Source of the DNA: Pseudomonas sp. PDM05
GTDB lineage: Bacteria > Pseudomonadota > Gammaproteobacteria > Pseudomonadales > Pseudomonadaceae
Direction of reading: 5' to 3'
Assembly: GCF_014851685.1 (NCBI RefSeq)
Contig: NZ_JACVAC010000001.1
Location: 372,001-436,000, forward strand
Length of the DNA: 64,000 nt
The notes under the pieces were generated by a model. It searched no databases. It saw only the letters and a list, made by a program, of their open reading frames with translations, and had not been told where the DNA came from. Shown here one piece after another: positions 1 through 9,812 of this stretch. Each line of letters begins with the position of its first letter. Within the stretch, counting starts at the first letter, position 1. The position numbers and the translations under genes are program-made.

Positions 1-694
1 CGCTGCGAATCTCACGCACCACCACCGGCGCGCCGCCGATGACCACGTTGGACGAAATCTGCACCTTGCCCACCGTGGCTTCGCAGGTGCTTCTGTCCCC
101 ACTGCGTACGGCGGGCTGGCCGTTGATGAATACCTTGCTGGAACCTTCGGCGAGGTACTGCTCCGGCATGGGCGGGTGTTTAGTGCAGTCGACGGTATCG
201 GCAGGACAAGGCACAGCGCCCGCCACCGGCGCAGCGACCGTAGGGCGCCAGAGCTGAGAGAAAAAACCTTCGGCGATATCCAGATAAGTCGGTTCACTGC
301 CCGCTTCTGGCACGGCGGCGGCGACTTTCCCGGCCGCCCGCGCAGCAGGCTTGCCGTTGATAAACACATCCGGCGAACCGTTGCTGATGAATGCATCGAT
401 GACGGGTGGGAAGAGTGCGTTGGCGAAAGACTCACATAATCGCGAAAGGCCTTTATCGGCGCCGCTTGCACCCATGCCGAGCCCGACCACCACACCGACC
501 ACGGCCCCCAGCACAACGCAGCCCAGGCCACCTGTCGCCACGCTGATGCCGGTTGCAGCCACAACGGCCGCCGTGGCCAGTGCCGTCACGGCCACCGTCG
601 CCGCAACTTCCAGCACGCCGCCCAACACGTCCGCCAGCATCGAGCTGTGCAACAGCGCGTCGCCCTCGCGGGCAGCCCACAGCGTATCCGTCAT
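1..694 (-). CDS. PAAR-domain / Rhs-type T6SS effector, N-terminal part (runs off the window)
   Basis: The reading frame opens at ATG 694 (MTDTLWAAREGDALLHS) and stays open to the left edge, so the gene is partial at its 3' end. Residues about 15-80 form two hydrophobic, Ala/Gly/Val-rich segments, as in the N-terminal transmembrane region of PAAR-Rhs effectors. PAAR-like elements follow: SPDVFINGKPAAR, SSKVFINGQPAVRSGD and a C-E-A-T-V-G-K stretch leading into NVVIGGAPVVV. PAAR proteins cap the VgrG spike of type VI secretion, and Rhs versions carry a variable C-terminal toxin, which would lie outside this window. No Eag/DUF1795 chaperone gene lies immediately upstream; the next gene on this strand is pqqA. 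The family call is good; the toxin type cannot be seen. Confidence 0.75.
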   Translation of the reverse strand, partial: MTDTLWAAREGDALLHSSMLADVLGGVLEVAATVAVTALATAAVVAATGISVATGGLGCVVLGAVVGVVVGLGMGASGADKGLSRLCESFANALFPPVIDAFISNGSPDVFINGKPAARAAGKVAAAVPEAGSEPTYLDIAEGFFSQLWRPTVAAPVAGAVPCPADTVDCTKHPPMPEQYLAEGSSKVFINGQPAVRSGDRSTCEATVGKVQISSNVVIGGAPVVVREIRS

Positions 695-804
695 GCGCAA
701 CAGTCCCTGTCCGAAAAGGCAGGATCAAATCACGCAGTGCCGTTATTTCTCAGGTGAGACTTTCCGAGGGGGTCGTAGGACGGGTCCCAAAGACCGCTTG
801 AGCA

Positions 805-827
805 CCGGCCAGCACGAGACTGGCCGG
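805..827 (-). terminator. Hairpin downstream of pqqA
   Basis: CCGGCCAG and CTGGCCGG form a perfect 8-bp stem with a 7-nt loop, 8 bases past the pqqA stop on the minus strand. There is no clear T-run after it, so it may stabilise the short pqqA transcript rather than terminate it. Confidence 0.35.
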
Positions 828-834
828 CGGTAGA

Positions 835-906
835 TCAACGGCTGGCGAAGTACATGGTCACTTCAAAGCCGATACGCAGGTCGGTAAACGCGGGTTTTTT
901 CCACAT
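835..906 (-). CDS. pqqA: Orphan pqqA, precursor peptide of pyrroloquinoline quinone
   Basis: This is a 23-codon gene: [14 protein letters not shown], then E15-V-T-M-Y19, then FASR. E15 and Y19 in the E-V-T-M-Y motif are the residues the Pqq enzymes crosslink to build PQQ. The start at 906 has a good ribosome binding site (AGAGGAA, 8 bases upstream). The peptide matches the PqqA family over its whole length. No pqqB, C, D or E gene follows, so it must be matured by enzymes encoded elsewhere. It sits downstream of the aldehyde dehydrogenase and close to two PQQ dehydrogenases, and a CTACT-type motif at 979-996 lies 73 bases upstream. An extra precursor copy raised together with the PQQ enzymes is the natural reading, but that role is inferred. 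Confidence 0.93.
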   Translation of the reverse strand: MWKKPAFTDLRIGFEVTMYFASR

Positions 907-926
907 GGGACGTTCCTCTTGTTGTG

Positions 927-940
927 CCGGAAGATTCCGG
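927..940. promoter_or_regulatory. Small palindrome upstream of pqqA
   Basis: CCGGAA-GA-TTCCGG is a perfect 6-bp inverted repeat starting 21 bases upstream of the pqqA start. It may be a protein-binding site or a leader hairpin; nothing else supports it. Confidence 0.25.
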
Positions 941-978
941 TCGGGTCATTAATGCATGGGGGGTATGGGAGGCGAATG

Positions 979-996
979 CTACTTTCGAAGGAGTTC
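979..996 (-). promoter_or_regulatory. Candidate alcohol-oxidation regulator site 1 (pqqA)
   Basis: CTACTTTCGAAGGAGTTC lies 73 bases upstream of pqqA. Read in the direction of pqqA it contains ACTCCTT, shared with the site at 16582-16599. It also keeps the CTACT-N8-AGT layout of the site at 7749-7766. It is the weakest of four 18-base members of the group. Confidence 0.45.
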
Positions 997-1033
997 GCGC
1001 ACTGCAATAGTCTCAGGCATACAGGGAACCAAA

Positions 1034-1061
1034 TGTGGGAGCTGGCTTGCCTGCTCCCACA
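1034..1061. repeat. Short REP-like hairpin
   Basis: TGTGGGAGCTGGCTTG and GCCTGCTCCCACA form a compact inverted repeat made from the ends of the REPIN family seen elsewhere in the window, with the middle missing. It lies between the aldehyde dehydrogenase and pqqA. Confidence 0.6.
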
Positions 1062-1087
1062 GGGGACTGCATTTCAAGCCTGGAGGG

Positions 1088-2608
<1,521 letters not shown>

Positions 2609-2632
2609 GATGAGGCCTCTGTCGGGGTCCGG

Positions 2633-2650
2633 GCCTGTTGGTCAACAGGC
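2633..2650. promoter_or_regulatory. Perfect palindrome upstream of exaC
   Basis: GCCTGTTG-GT-CAACAGGC is an 8-bp perfect inverted repeat, 24 bases upstream of the aldehyde dehydrogenase start. It could be an operator or a transcript hairpin in the pedH-exaC gap. Confidence 0.35.
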
Positions 2651-2729
2651 GATGAGCCGATAGTAAAGAGCCCCCGCTACCGGGCGAATGCGCCGTTGGC
2701 AGGGGGGCTATGGTCATTTGGTCGTAGAA

Positions 2730-4505
2730 CTAGTGCTTGGCCACCAGTTCCTTGGGCAACTTGAAGGTCCAGAGCATGCCGCCCTGGTTGAAGTCCTTCA
2801 CGCGCTTGGCCACTTCACCGCCCCACAACGGCACTGCGCCACCCCAGCCGGAGACCACCGAGACGTACTGTTCACCGTCCATGTCCCAGGTCACCGGCGA
2901 GCCGAGCACGCCGGAGCCGGTCTGGAACTCCCAGACTTTCTCGCCGGTCTTGGCGTTGAACGCTTGCAGGAAACCTTCCGGCGTGCCGGTGAACACCAGG
3001 TTGCCCTTGGTGGTCAGCACCCCGCCCCACAGCGGCGCGAAGTTCTTGTGGCGCCACACTTCCTTGCCGGTTTTCGGGTCGATGGCGCGCAGCACGCCGA
3101 TGTAGTCCTCGTTCAACGGCTTGATGGTGAAGCCCGCACCGAGGAACGCCGCGCCTTTCTTGTAGGCGATGCCTTCGTTCCAGATGTCCATGCCCCACTC
3201 GTTGGACGGCACGTAGAACAGCCCGGTGTCGCGGTTGTAGGCCATTGGCATCCAGTTCTTCGCACCGAGGAACGCCGGCGCTACGAACACCGAAGTGCCC
3301 TTGGTTTCACTGCCCGGCGCGCCGGGGCGGCTGGCTTCGTTGTAGATCGGCCGACCGTTTTTATCCAGGCCGGTGGCCCAGGTGATCTTGTCCACGAACG
3401 GGAAGCCACGGATGAATTTGCCGTTGGTGCGGTCCAGCACGTAGAAGAAGCCGTTGCGGTCGGCGGTAGCCGCCGCTTTGATTTCCTTGCCGCCTTCGGT
3501 GTAGTTGAACGAGATCAGCTCGTTCACGCCGTCAAAGTCCCAACCGTCGTGGGGGGTGCTCTGGAAGTGCCATTTGATGGTGCCGTCGTCCGGGTTCAGC
3601 GCCAGGCGCGAAGACGAATAGAGGTTGTCGCCCGGGCGCAGGTGGGAGTTCCACGGCGCCGGGTTGCCGGTGCCGAACAGCAGCAGGTTGGTTTCCGGAT
3701 CGTAGTAGCCGCCCAGCCACGGCGCCGCACCGCCGGTCTTCCACAGGTCGCCGGGCCAGGTCTTGCCCGCCTCGCCGCCGGAAATACCGTTCTCCACCGC
3801 CTTGCCGTCCTTGTACACGTAGCCCATATGGCCTTCGACAGTCGGACGGGTCCACAGCAGGTCGCCGTTTTTCGGGTCATAGGCTTCGATCTTGCCGACC
3901 ACGCCGAACTCGCCACCGGCCACGCCGGTGATCAGCTTGCCGTTGATCACCAGGGGCGCGGCGCTGATGGAGTAGCCTTCCTTGTGGTCGGCCACCTTCT
4001 TGCTCCACACCACCTTGCCGGTGTCCTTGTTCAACGCCACCAGCTTGGCGTCAAGGGTGCCGAAGAACACCAGGTCGCCATACAGCGCCACGCCACGGTT
4101 GATCACGTCGCAGCACGGACGGATGTCATCGGGCAGGCGCGCGTCGTATTGCCAGAGTTTCTTGCCGGTGCGCGCATCCACCGCGAACACCCGCGAATAG
4201 GAACCGGTGAGGTACATCACCCCGTCCTTGACCATCGGTTGCGCCTGCTGGCCGCGCTGTTTTTCACCGCCAAACGAAAACGCCCAGACCGGGCGCAGGT
4301 CCTTGACGTTGTCCACGTTCAGCGTATCCAGCGGGCTGTAGCGCTGGCCCTGCACGCCGAGGCCGTTGGTGACGATCTGCTCGGGGTTTTTCGGGTCCTG
4401 GAGAATGTCCTGGTCGGTCACGGCGGCCAGGGCCTGGCCGGATAACAGGATGGCACCGAGCAACACACTCAAGGCGAAGGGTTGGCGGCGTGCGGGTTGG
4501 GTCAT
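2730..4505 (-). CDS. pedH: PQQ-dependent alcohol dehydrogenase, lanthanide type (PedH-like)
   Basis: This is a 591-residue eight-bladed quinoprotein with a signal peptide (about residues 1-27, ending ALAAV). It oxidises primary alcohols in the periplasm with PQQ. Adjacent Cys residues C131-C132 (IRPCCDV) form the ring disulfide typical of these enzymes. The catalytic region reads HDGWDFDG: D323 is the catalytic Asp and D325, two residues later, is the extra acidic ligand that marks lanthanide-dependent members. The paralogue at 7901-9796 has Ser at that place. Tryptophan-docking repeats are plentiful. The gene starts a new unit after a 107-base gap holding the palindrome at 4536-4552 and no CTACT-type site, which suggests control separate from pedE. 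The metal preference is inferred from D325. Confidence 0.92.
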   Translation of the reverse strand: MTQPARRQPFALSVLLGAILLSGQALAAVTDQDILQDPKNPEQIVTNGLGVQGQRYSPLDTLNVDNVKDLRPVWAFSFGGEKQRGQQAQPMVKDGVMYLTGSYSRVFAVDARTGKKLWQYDARLPDDIRPCCDVINRGVALYGDLVFFGTLDAKLVALNKDTGKVVWSKKVADHKEGYSISAAPLVINGKLITGVAGGEFGVVGKIEAYDPKNGDLLWTRPTVEGHMGYVYKDGKAVENGISGGEAGKTWPGDLWKTGGAAPWLGGYYDPETNLLLFGTGNPAPWNSHLRPGDNLYSSSRLALNPDDGTIKWHFQSTPHDGWDFDGVNELISFNYTEGGKEIKAAATADRNGFFYVLDRTNGKFIRGFPFVDKITWATGLDKNGRPIYNEASRPGAPGSETKGTSVFVAPAFLGAKNWMPMAYNRDTGLFYVPSNEWGMDIWNEGIAYKKGAAFLGAGFTIKPLNEDYIGVLRAIDPKTGKEVWRHKNFAPLWGGVLTTKGNLVFTGTPEGFLQAFNAKTGEKVWEFQTGSGVLGSPVTWDMDGEQYVSVVSGWGGAVPLWGGEVAKRVKDFNQGGMLWTFKLPKELVAKH

Positions 4506-4535
4506 GACGGCTACCTCTGCGGTTTTTTGTTATAC

Positions 4536-4552
4536 CCGGGAAATTTTCCCGG
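4536..4552. promoter_or_regulatory. GGGAAATTTTCC palindrome upstream of pedH
   Basis: CCGGGAAATTTTCCCGG is a perfect 17-base palindrome (8-bp arms, 1-base centre) lying 31 bases upstream of the pedH start. The central GGGAAATTTTCC recurs exactly at 7823-7834 upstream of pedE. It is a good candidate operator for a regulator acting on both dehydrogenase genes, for example the PedR2/EraR-type regulator at 10744-11370; that pairing is inference. Confidence 0.5.
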
Positions 4553-4612
4553 TCTGGTGCAGATTCTTGGGCGCAGGGGCCGTCGTCACAATTGACCGCA
4601 GTATCGAGTTTG

Positions 4613-5542
4613 CTAGTTCCTTAGTAGCGGGTGCATCTGTTCGCGCTCGTAGCCCGGGTACAGGTGGCTGACGCTGCGGATCAATTCATAGCGGCTCAGG
4701 CTGATGGCGGCGAAGCGCTCGGGGATCGGGCTGCGGATCATCTCGGTCATGTCGCTGCCGTTGGCGGCACCGTCGCGCAACAGTTGATCGAGCCAGGTCA
4801 GGTAGTCGCGCATCTGTTCGAAGGGTTGCGCATCCGTGGCGATCGGGCCGTGACCGGGCACCACCAGGGTCCAGGGCAACCCTTGCAGAGTGGTGATGTC
4901 GGCCAGCCAGGCGGCGAGTCCGGGGCTGTTGGGGGTGGTCAGGGCGCGTTGGTAGAAGACCAGGTCGCCGGTAAACAATACGCCGGTGCTCTGGTCAAGA
5001 ATCGCCAGGTCGGCGCCGGTGTGCCCGGTCAGCGCCAGCAGGCGCAGATCATGATTGCCGAAGCTGCGCACACCGGGCTCCAGCACTTGGCCCGGCAACA
5101 CCACTTCTGTGCCGCGCATCCAGTCGCCGACCATGCGATAGAGGTTTTCCGCCATGCTGTCGCCTTGCTCGTGCAACAGCTTTGTGGTGTTGGCCAGGGC
5201 GCCAATGGGCACATCCTTGAACGCCTGATTGCCCAAGGCGTGGTCGGGGTGATGATGGGTCAGCAACACCTGGATCACCGGTTTGGACGTGACACTGGCG
5301 ATGGCCTGGCGCAGCGCTTCGCCGTAGCGTCTGGACGGCCCGGTGTCGATCACCACCACGCCCGCCTCGGTGACGATAAACGCCACATTGACGATATTGC
5401 CGCCATTGGCCTTGGCGAAATTCTCGGTGCTGCCTTCCAGCAGCCAGGTGCCTTCGGCGATCTGCCGGGGTTTGAGGGCATAGTCCATGTCGGCCATGGC
5501 GGGCAGGCTCAGGGCCAGGCATAACAACAGTATCCAGCGCAT
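4613..5542 (-). CDS. Quinoprotein-associated metallo-beta-lactamase-fold hydrolase
   Basis: The start at 5542 (MRWILLLCLALSLPAMA) gives 309 residues with a clear signal peptide, so the protein is periplasmic. The metal-binding motif is LLTHHHPDHALGN near residue 90, with later GHTGAD, FTGDLVF and VPGHGPI motifs supplying the remaining ligands. This matches the zinc hydrolase family found beside PQQ dehydrogenases (quinoprotein relay system metallohydrolase). Its substrate is unknown. It is the last gene of a run pedF-pedG-SoxYZ-like-hydrolase with gaps of 3, -4 and 16 bases. A longer frame extends upstream to 5809 but has no signal peptide and overlaps the previous gene, so it was not used. 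Confidence 0.87.
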   Translation of the reverse strand: MRWILLLCLALSLPAMADMDYALKPRQIAEGTWLLEGSTENFAKANGGNIVNVAFIVTEAGVVVIDTGPSRRYGEALRQAIASVTSKPVIQVLLTHHHPDHALGNQAFKDVPIGALANTTKLLHEQGDSMAENLYRMVGDWMRGTEVVLPGQVLEPGVRSFGNHDLRLLALTGHTGADLAILDQSTGVLFTGDLVFYQRALTTPNSPGLAAWLADITTLQGLPWTLVVPGHGPIATDAQPFEQMRDYLTWLDQLLRDGAANGSDMTEMIRSPIPERFAAISLSRYELIRSVSHLYPGYEREQMHPLLRN

Positions 5543-5558
5543 GCCGCGCTCCTTCTGG

Positions 5559-6308
5559 TCAGGGGATGGCCGCGTCGAACTCGTTGCCGCTGTTGTCGCG
5601 CAGCACCAGGCGCGTCTGCCCGGCGCCCTCAATATCGAAGGCCAGGTTGGGGTTCTCGCTGACCGCCGGGAACAGCTCCAGCTCGGCCATGACCTGGCCG
5701 TTGTCCCCAAGCAGTTGGGCGTGGTTGAGGTAAAACTCGGGGATGCCGCTGACCATGCCGTTGTCCATCGGATGCGCGATCTGCACACGCACGCGGCTGT
5801 ACTCGCCACGGGGGTAACGCCCGCCGAGTACCTCGCCGATATGCTCTTCCCACCCTGGCTGGGTGCGCACCACGCTCGGCGCGGTGCAGCCGCCGCCGGC
5901 GGCGTCGATCAGGGTCGAGCCGACGTGCCACACGCCGTCATCGGTCAGCACGGCGGCGCGCAGCGGCGTGGCCTGCTCGATGCGGATGCGCAGCGACAGC
6001 CAGGGCAACACCCCGGCCTTGGGCTGAAAGTCGACGATTTTGGGCAGCGGGTTCAGCTCGGCCCAGGCGAAGATGCGCACCACCCTGCCCTTGAAGGCCC
6101 GCGCATCGATTTCCAACGGTACCTGCCGCGCGTCTTCGGCGAACGGCGGCGCCAACAGCTTGACCCGCTCGTCGAACACGAACGGCGCGTCGTTCAGGAA
6201 CTGCTTGTGATAGAACGCCCACATCACCGACGGCACCGGATCGACCTCACTGGCGGGCGCTGCCAACGGCAACAGGCAGGCCAGTAACACCGTCAGGCGC
6301 CAGTTCAT
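5559..6308 (-). CDS. Quinoprotein dehydrogenase-associated SoxYZ-like carrier protein
   Basis: This 249-residue protein has a signal peptide (MNWRLTVLLACLLPLAAPAS). The N-terminal half resembles SoxY, including a Cys in GGGCTAPS near residue 139. The C-terminal half, with IAHPMDNGM and an Ig-like ending, resembles SoxZ. SoxYZ proteins carry sulfur intermediates on a swinging Cys arm, but versions fused like this next to PQQ dehydrogenases have no proven cargo. The start overlaps the stop of the previous gene by ATGA, so translation is coupled. Role in the alcohol system is by association only. Confidence 0.85.
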   Translation of the reverse strand: MNWRLTVLLACLLPLAAPASEVDPVPSVMWAFYHKQFLNDAPFVFDERVKLLAPPFAEDARQVPLEIDARAFKGRVVRIFAWAELNPLPKIVDFQPKAGVLPWLSLRIRIEQATPLRAAVLTDDGVWHVGSTLIDAAGGGCTAPSVVRTQPGWEEHIGEVLGGRYPRGEYSRVRVQIAHPMDNGMVSGIPEFYLNHAQLLGDNGQVMAELELFPAVSENPNLAFDIEGAGQTRLVLRDNSGNEFDAAIP

Positions 6309-7180
6309 TGGTACATCTCGGGCACTTCGTAACGCAGGCCGTAACGGCTGTAGATCGCTTGCAGGCTGCCATCGCGGATCAGGCCTTCCAGCGCTTCCTC
6401 CACGGCATAGGCCAGTTGCCGATTGCTTTCATGCACCGCCATGCCGATCTCCCAACGTTGCCGCCCCATGTTCGGGTAAGCGTTTTGCGCCAGGGCCAGT
6501 TGCGGGTCGTTGGCCTGATGCACCTGCCAGTCAATCTCGCCACGCATCGCCATCACCGCATCGATCTCCCCGGCCTTCATCGCCGCAAAGGCCTGGGGCA
6601 CGTTGGGATAGTGACGGGTCTTGCGCGCCAGCATGCCGTTGAACACCGAGGTCAGGTAAAACGACGGCACGCTGTCGACTTCGACACCAATGGGGTGTTC
6701 CTCGAACACCGCCACGCTGGCGACCTTGTCCAGGCGGCGGCGGTCGTACGCCACCTGCCATTGTTCGTTCTGGTACGGCCCGAACATCACCACATGGCCG
6801 TTTTCCAATTCACCCTGGTCGTTGCGCCGCTGCGCGTATTCGTGGTCGTAAGGCGCGCGCAGCATCAGGTCGGCCAGTTGCTGGTTGTGCAACGGGCTGC
6901 CGCGCCAGATGTAGTCGCGCAGGTCGTCGTCGAGCTTCTCGCCGGCCGGCGCCCAGATCAGCTTCAGTTGCACGCCCAGGGCCTTGGCCAGCGCCTGGGC
7001 CAACTCCACGTCCACCCCGCGCGGGGTGCCGCCGTCGTCGAAACTGTAGGGGGCAAAATCCTTGTACACCGCCACCTTCAACTCGCCGGCGGCGATCATC
7101 TGGTCATAGCTGCGCACCTGGGCCTGTGCCGCCTGGCAGCACAGCAAGGCCAGGCCGAACACGACGCTGAGCAGGCGCAT
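6305..7180 (-). CDS. pedG: Quinoprotein-associated periplasmic substrate-binding protein (PedG/XoxJ type)
   Basis: This 291-residue protein has a signal peptide (MRLLSVVFGLALLCCQAAQAQ) and a class II periplasmic-binding fold of the amino acid-binding type: ELKVAVYKDFAPYSF near residue 33, DVELAQALAKALG, and GVEVDSVPSF. No ABC permease partner adjoins it. Proteins of this family sit beside PQQ dehydrogenases (XoxJ, PedG), and in methylotrophs they are thought to help enzyme maturation or cytochrome interaction rather than transport. It begins 3 bases after the cytochrome gene and overlaps the next gene. Confidence 0.87.
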   Translation of the reverse strand: MRLLSVVFGLALLCCQAAQAQVRSYDQMIAAGELKVAVYKDFAPYSFDDGGTPRGVDVELAQALAKALGVQLKLIWAPAGEKLDDDLRDYIWRGSPLHNQQLADLMLRAPYDHEYAQRRNDQGELENGHVVMFGPYQNEQWQVAYDRRRLDKVASVAVFEEHPIGVEVDSVPSFYLTSVFNGMLARKTRHYPNVPQAFAAMKAGEIDAVMAMRGEIDWQVHQANDPQLALAQNAYPNMGRQRWEIGMAVHESNRQLAYAVEEALEGLIRDGSLQAIYSRYGLRYEVPEMYQ

Positions 7181-7183
7181 GGC

Positions 7184-7645
7184 TTACTCCTCGACGCGCA
7201 CGGAATCCAGGTACGTACGCACCGCCCACAAGGCTTCCTGGCTCAGGTAGTCGGCCATTTTCGGCATGTATACACGGCCATCCCGCACCGCACCGTGGCG
7301 CACGCGCTCGACAAACCACTCATCCCCGGCGTCGCCTTCGTCGAGCATGCGCAGGTCGGGGGCGATGCCGCCGGACTTGGCTTCCAGACCGTGGCACGCG
7401 GCGCAGTTCTGGTTGTAGGCGGAGGAGCCGATTTCGACGGCCCTGTCGTGTTCAGGGGACTTGCGATACGGGTTGTTGGCGGCCCAGCCATCGGCGTCGA
7501 GCGGTACACCCGTATCCTTGATCGGCGTCAGTCCTTTGGTCTCCACAGCCTGGGGCACCACGTTGCCATGGGCCCAGACGTTACCCACACCGATCACACC
7601 CACCAACAAGCCGGCCACGAGCAAGGCATTGCGTTTTGTTGTCAT
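7184..7645 (-). CDS. pedF: Cytochrome c550 (PedF), electron acceptor for the PQQ alcohol dehydrogenases
   Basis: From ATG 7645 (MTTKRNALLVAGLLVGVIG) the protein has 153 residues, an N-terminal export signal and a single c-type heme site, NCAACHG, with later Met candidates for the axial ligand (for example YMPKMADYL). It accepts electrons from the quinoprotein dehydrogenases in the periplasm and passes them to the oxidase. The frame can be extended to 7672 (MRAILRTKI) but the extension weakens the signal sequence. It is the first gene of the minus-strand unit and is divergent from pedE, sharing a 255-base control region with the sites at 7749-7766 and 7822-7835. Confidence 0.9.
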   Translation of the reverse strand: MTTKRNALLVAGLLVGVIGVGNVWAHGNVVPQAVETKGLTPIKDTGVPLDADGWAANNPYRKSPEHDRAVEIGSSAYNQNCAACHGLEAKSGGIAPDLRMLDEGDAGDEWFVERVRHGAVRDGRVYMPKMADYLSQEALWAVRTYLDSVRVEE

Positions 7646-7748
7646 TATTTTTGTCCTCAGGATTGCACGCAAACCTCATTGCAGAGGCTATGGCAACCAT
7701 CTTAGGAACCCGCAGTCCCGCGCCGTATGCTGCTTTGGTGGTCGCGTC

Positions 7749-7766
7749 CTACTCCCTTGGTAGTAG
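7749..7766. promoter_or_regulatory. Candidate alcohol-oxidation regulator site 2 (pedF/pedE)
   Basis: CTACTCCCTTGGTAGTAG is a near-symmetric element (CTACT-N8-AGTAG, perfect arms). It lies 104 bases upstream of pedF and 135 bases upstream of pedE. It shares CTACTnCCTTGGTA with the site at 12812-12829. Confidence 0.6.
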
Positions 7767-7821
7767 GGCTTGTGGGGCACGTCCAAATCAGCGGCGGTTC
7801 GGGAAGTCTTCCCGGCAACAG

Positions 7822-7835
7822 CGGGAAATTTTCCG
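7822..7835. promoter_or_regulatory. GGGAAATTTTCC motif upstream of pedE
   Basis: CGGGAAATTTTCCG lies 66 bases before the pedE start. Its 12-base core is identical to the core of the palindrome upstream of pedH at 4536-4552, but the outer arm is shorter here. No other exact copy was noticed in the window. Confidence 0.48.
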
Positions 7836-7900
7836 TATCCAGCCAGCGCCTCGGCGCACCACCCTGTGCAGGCCAAAACCTCAACTGGGAACTGCAAACC

Positions 7901-9796
7901 ATGACAATAAGATCGCTCCCCTCCCGCTCCCCCGTAAGCCTTGCCGTGCAAGCCTTTTTGCTGGTGGGCAGCCTGTCCTTCAGTGCGGCAGGTTTTGCCG
8001 CCGCCGAACCTGCCGCCAAGCAAACGCGCAACGTCACCTGGGAAGACATCGCCAACGACCACCTGACCACCAAGGACGTGCTGCAGTACGGCATGGGCAC
8101 CAACGCCCAGCGCTGGAGCCCGCTGGCCCAGGTCAACGACAAGAACGTATTCAAGCTCACGCCGGCCTGGTCTTACTCGTTCGGCGATGAAAAACAACGC
8201 GGCCAGGAATCCCAGGCCATCGTCAGCGACGGCGTGGTCTACGTCACCGGCTCGTACTCCCGCGTATTCGCCCTCGACGCGAAGACCGGCAAACGCCTGT
8301 GGACCTACAACCACCGCCTGCCAGACAACATTCGCCCGTGCTGTGACGTGGTCAACCGCGGCGCAGCGATTTTCGGCGACAAAATCTACTTCGGCACCCT
8401 TGATGCGCGCCTGATCGCCCTCGACAAAAACACCGGCAAAGTGGTGTGGAACAAGAAGTTCGGCGACCACGCCGCCGGCTACACCATGACCGGTGCCCCC
8501 GTGCTGATCAAGGACAAGGTCAGCGGCAAGGTGCTGCTGATCCACGGCAGCTCCGGCGATGAATTCGGCGTGGTCGGCCAGCTGTATGCGCGCGACCCGG
8601 ACACCGGCGAAGAAGTGTGGATGCGTCCGTTCGTGGAGGGCCACATGGGCCGCCTCAACGGCAAGGACAGCACCCCGACCGGCGACGTCAAGGCACCTTC
8701 GTGGCCGGATGACCCGACGACCGAAACCGGCAAGGTCGAGGCCTGGAGCCACGGCGGCGGCGCACCTTGGCAGAGCGCAAGCTTCGATGCCGAGACCAAC
8801 ACCATCATCGTCGGCGCCGGCAACCCCGGCCCGTGGAACACCTGGGCGCGCACGTCCAAGGACGGCAACCCCCACGACTTCGACAGCCTCTACACCTCCG
8901 GCCAGGTCGGCGTCGACCCAAGTACCGGGGAAGTGAAGTGGTTCTACCAGCACACACCAAACGATGCCTGGGACTTCTCCGGCAACAACGAACTGGTGTT
9001 GTTCGACTACAAGGGCAAAGACGGCAAAGTGGTCAAGGCCACCGGCCACGCCGACCGCAACGGTTTCTTCTATGTGGTGGACCGCAACAACGGCAAGCTG
9101 CAAAACGCCTTCCCGTTCGTGGACAACATCACCTGGGCCAGCCACATCGACCTCAAGACTGGCCGCCCCGTCGAGAACGAAGGCCAACGCCCAGCCAAAC
9201 CGTTGCCGGGTGAAACCAAAGGCAAGCCGGTGGAGGTGTCGCCGCCGTTCCTCGGCGGCAAGAACTGGAACCCCATGGCCTACAGCCAGGACACCGGCCT
9301 GTTCTACATCCCGGGCAACCAGTGGAAAGAGGAATACTGGACCGAAGAGGTCAACTACAAGAAGGGCTCGGCGTACCTGGGCATGGGTTTCCGCATCAAG
9401 CGCATGTATGACGATCACGTCGGCACCCTGCGGGCGATGAACCCCACTACCGGCAAGGTGGTGTGGGAGCATAAGGAACACCTGCCACTGTGGGCCGGCG
9501 TGCTGGCGACCAAGGGCAACCTGGTGTTCACCGGCACCGGCGACGGATTCTTCAAAGCCTTCGACGCGAAAACCGGCAAGGAGCTGTGGAAGTTCCAGAC
9601 CGGCAGCGGCATCGTCTCCCCGCCGATCACCTGGGAACAGGATGGCGAGCAGTACATCGGCGTGACCGTCGGCTACGGCGGCGCGGTGCCGTTGTGGGGC
9701 GGCGACATGGCCGAGCTGACCAAGCCGGTGGCACAGGGCGGGTCGTTCTGGGTATTCAAGATTCCGAGTTGGGATCTGAAAACCGCCCAACAATAA
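7901..9796 (+). CDS. pedE: PQQ-dependent alcohol dehydrogenase, calcium type (PedE/ExaA)
   Basis: From ATG 7901 the protein has 631 residues with a signal peptide (about residues 1-37, ending FAAAEPA). It is a periplasmic quinoprotein ethanol dehydrogenase. It shares the vicinal disulfide (IRPCCDV) and Trp-docking repeats with the 2730-4505 enzyme, but the active-site stretch is NDAWDFSG. D358 is the catalytic Asp, and position 360 is Ser instead of the extra Asp, as in calcium enzymes. It is longer than the PedH-like paralogue because of an insertion around residues 245-275 ([15 protein letters not shown]). It is divergent from pedF; a perfect inverted repeat (9813-9944) follows the stop. 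A longer upstream frame to 7727 has no export signal at its start and was rejected. Confidence 0.93.
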   Translation: MTIRSLPSRSPVSLAVQAFLLVGSLSFSAAGFAAAEPAAKQTRNVTWEDIANDHLTTKDVLQYGMGTNAQRWSPLAQVNDKNVFKLTPAWSYSFGDEKQRGQESQAIVSDGVVYVTGSYSRVFALDAKTGKRLWTYNHRLPDNIRPCCDVVNRGAAIFGDKIYFGTLDARLIALDKNTGKVVWNKKFGDHAAGYTMTGAPVLIKDKVSGKVLLIHGSSGDEFGVVGQLYARDPDTGEEVWMRPFVEGHMGRLNGKDSTPTGDVKAPSWPDDPTTETGKVEAWSHGGGAPWQSASFDAETNTIIVGAGNPGPWNTWARTSKDGNPHDFDSLYTSGQVGVDPSTGEVKWFYQHTPNDAWDFSGNNELVLFDYKGKDGKVVKATGHADRNGFFYVVDRNNGKLQNAFPFVDNITWASHIDLKTGRPVENEGQRPAKPLPGETKGKPVEVSPPFLGGKNWNPMAYSQDTGLFYIPGNQWKEEYWTEEVNYKKGSAYLGMGFRIKRMYDDHVGTLRAMNPTTGKVVWEHKEHLPLWAGVLATKGNLVFTGTGDGFFKAFDAKTGKELWKFQTGSGIVSPPITWEQDGEQYIGVTVGYGGAVPLWGGDMAELTKPVAQGGSFWVFKIPSWDLKTAQQ

Positions 9797-9812
9797 CCCT
9801 TACAAGGTGGCC

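Noticed and set aside
7688-9793. 701-codon minus-strand frame opposite pedE
   Set aside because: Antisense shadow of pedE; the plus-strand product has full quinoprotein motifs.
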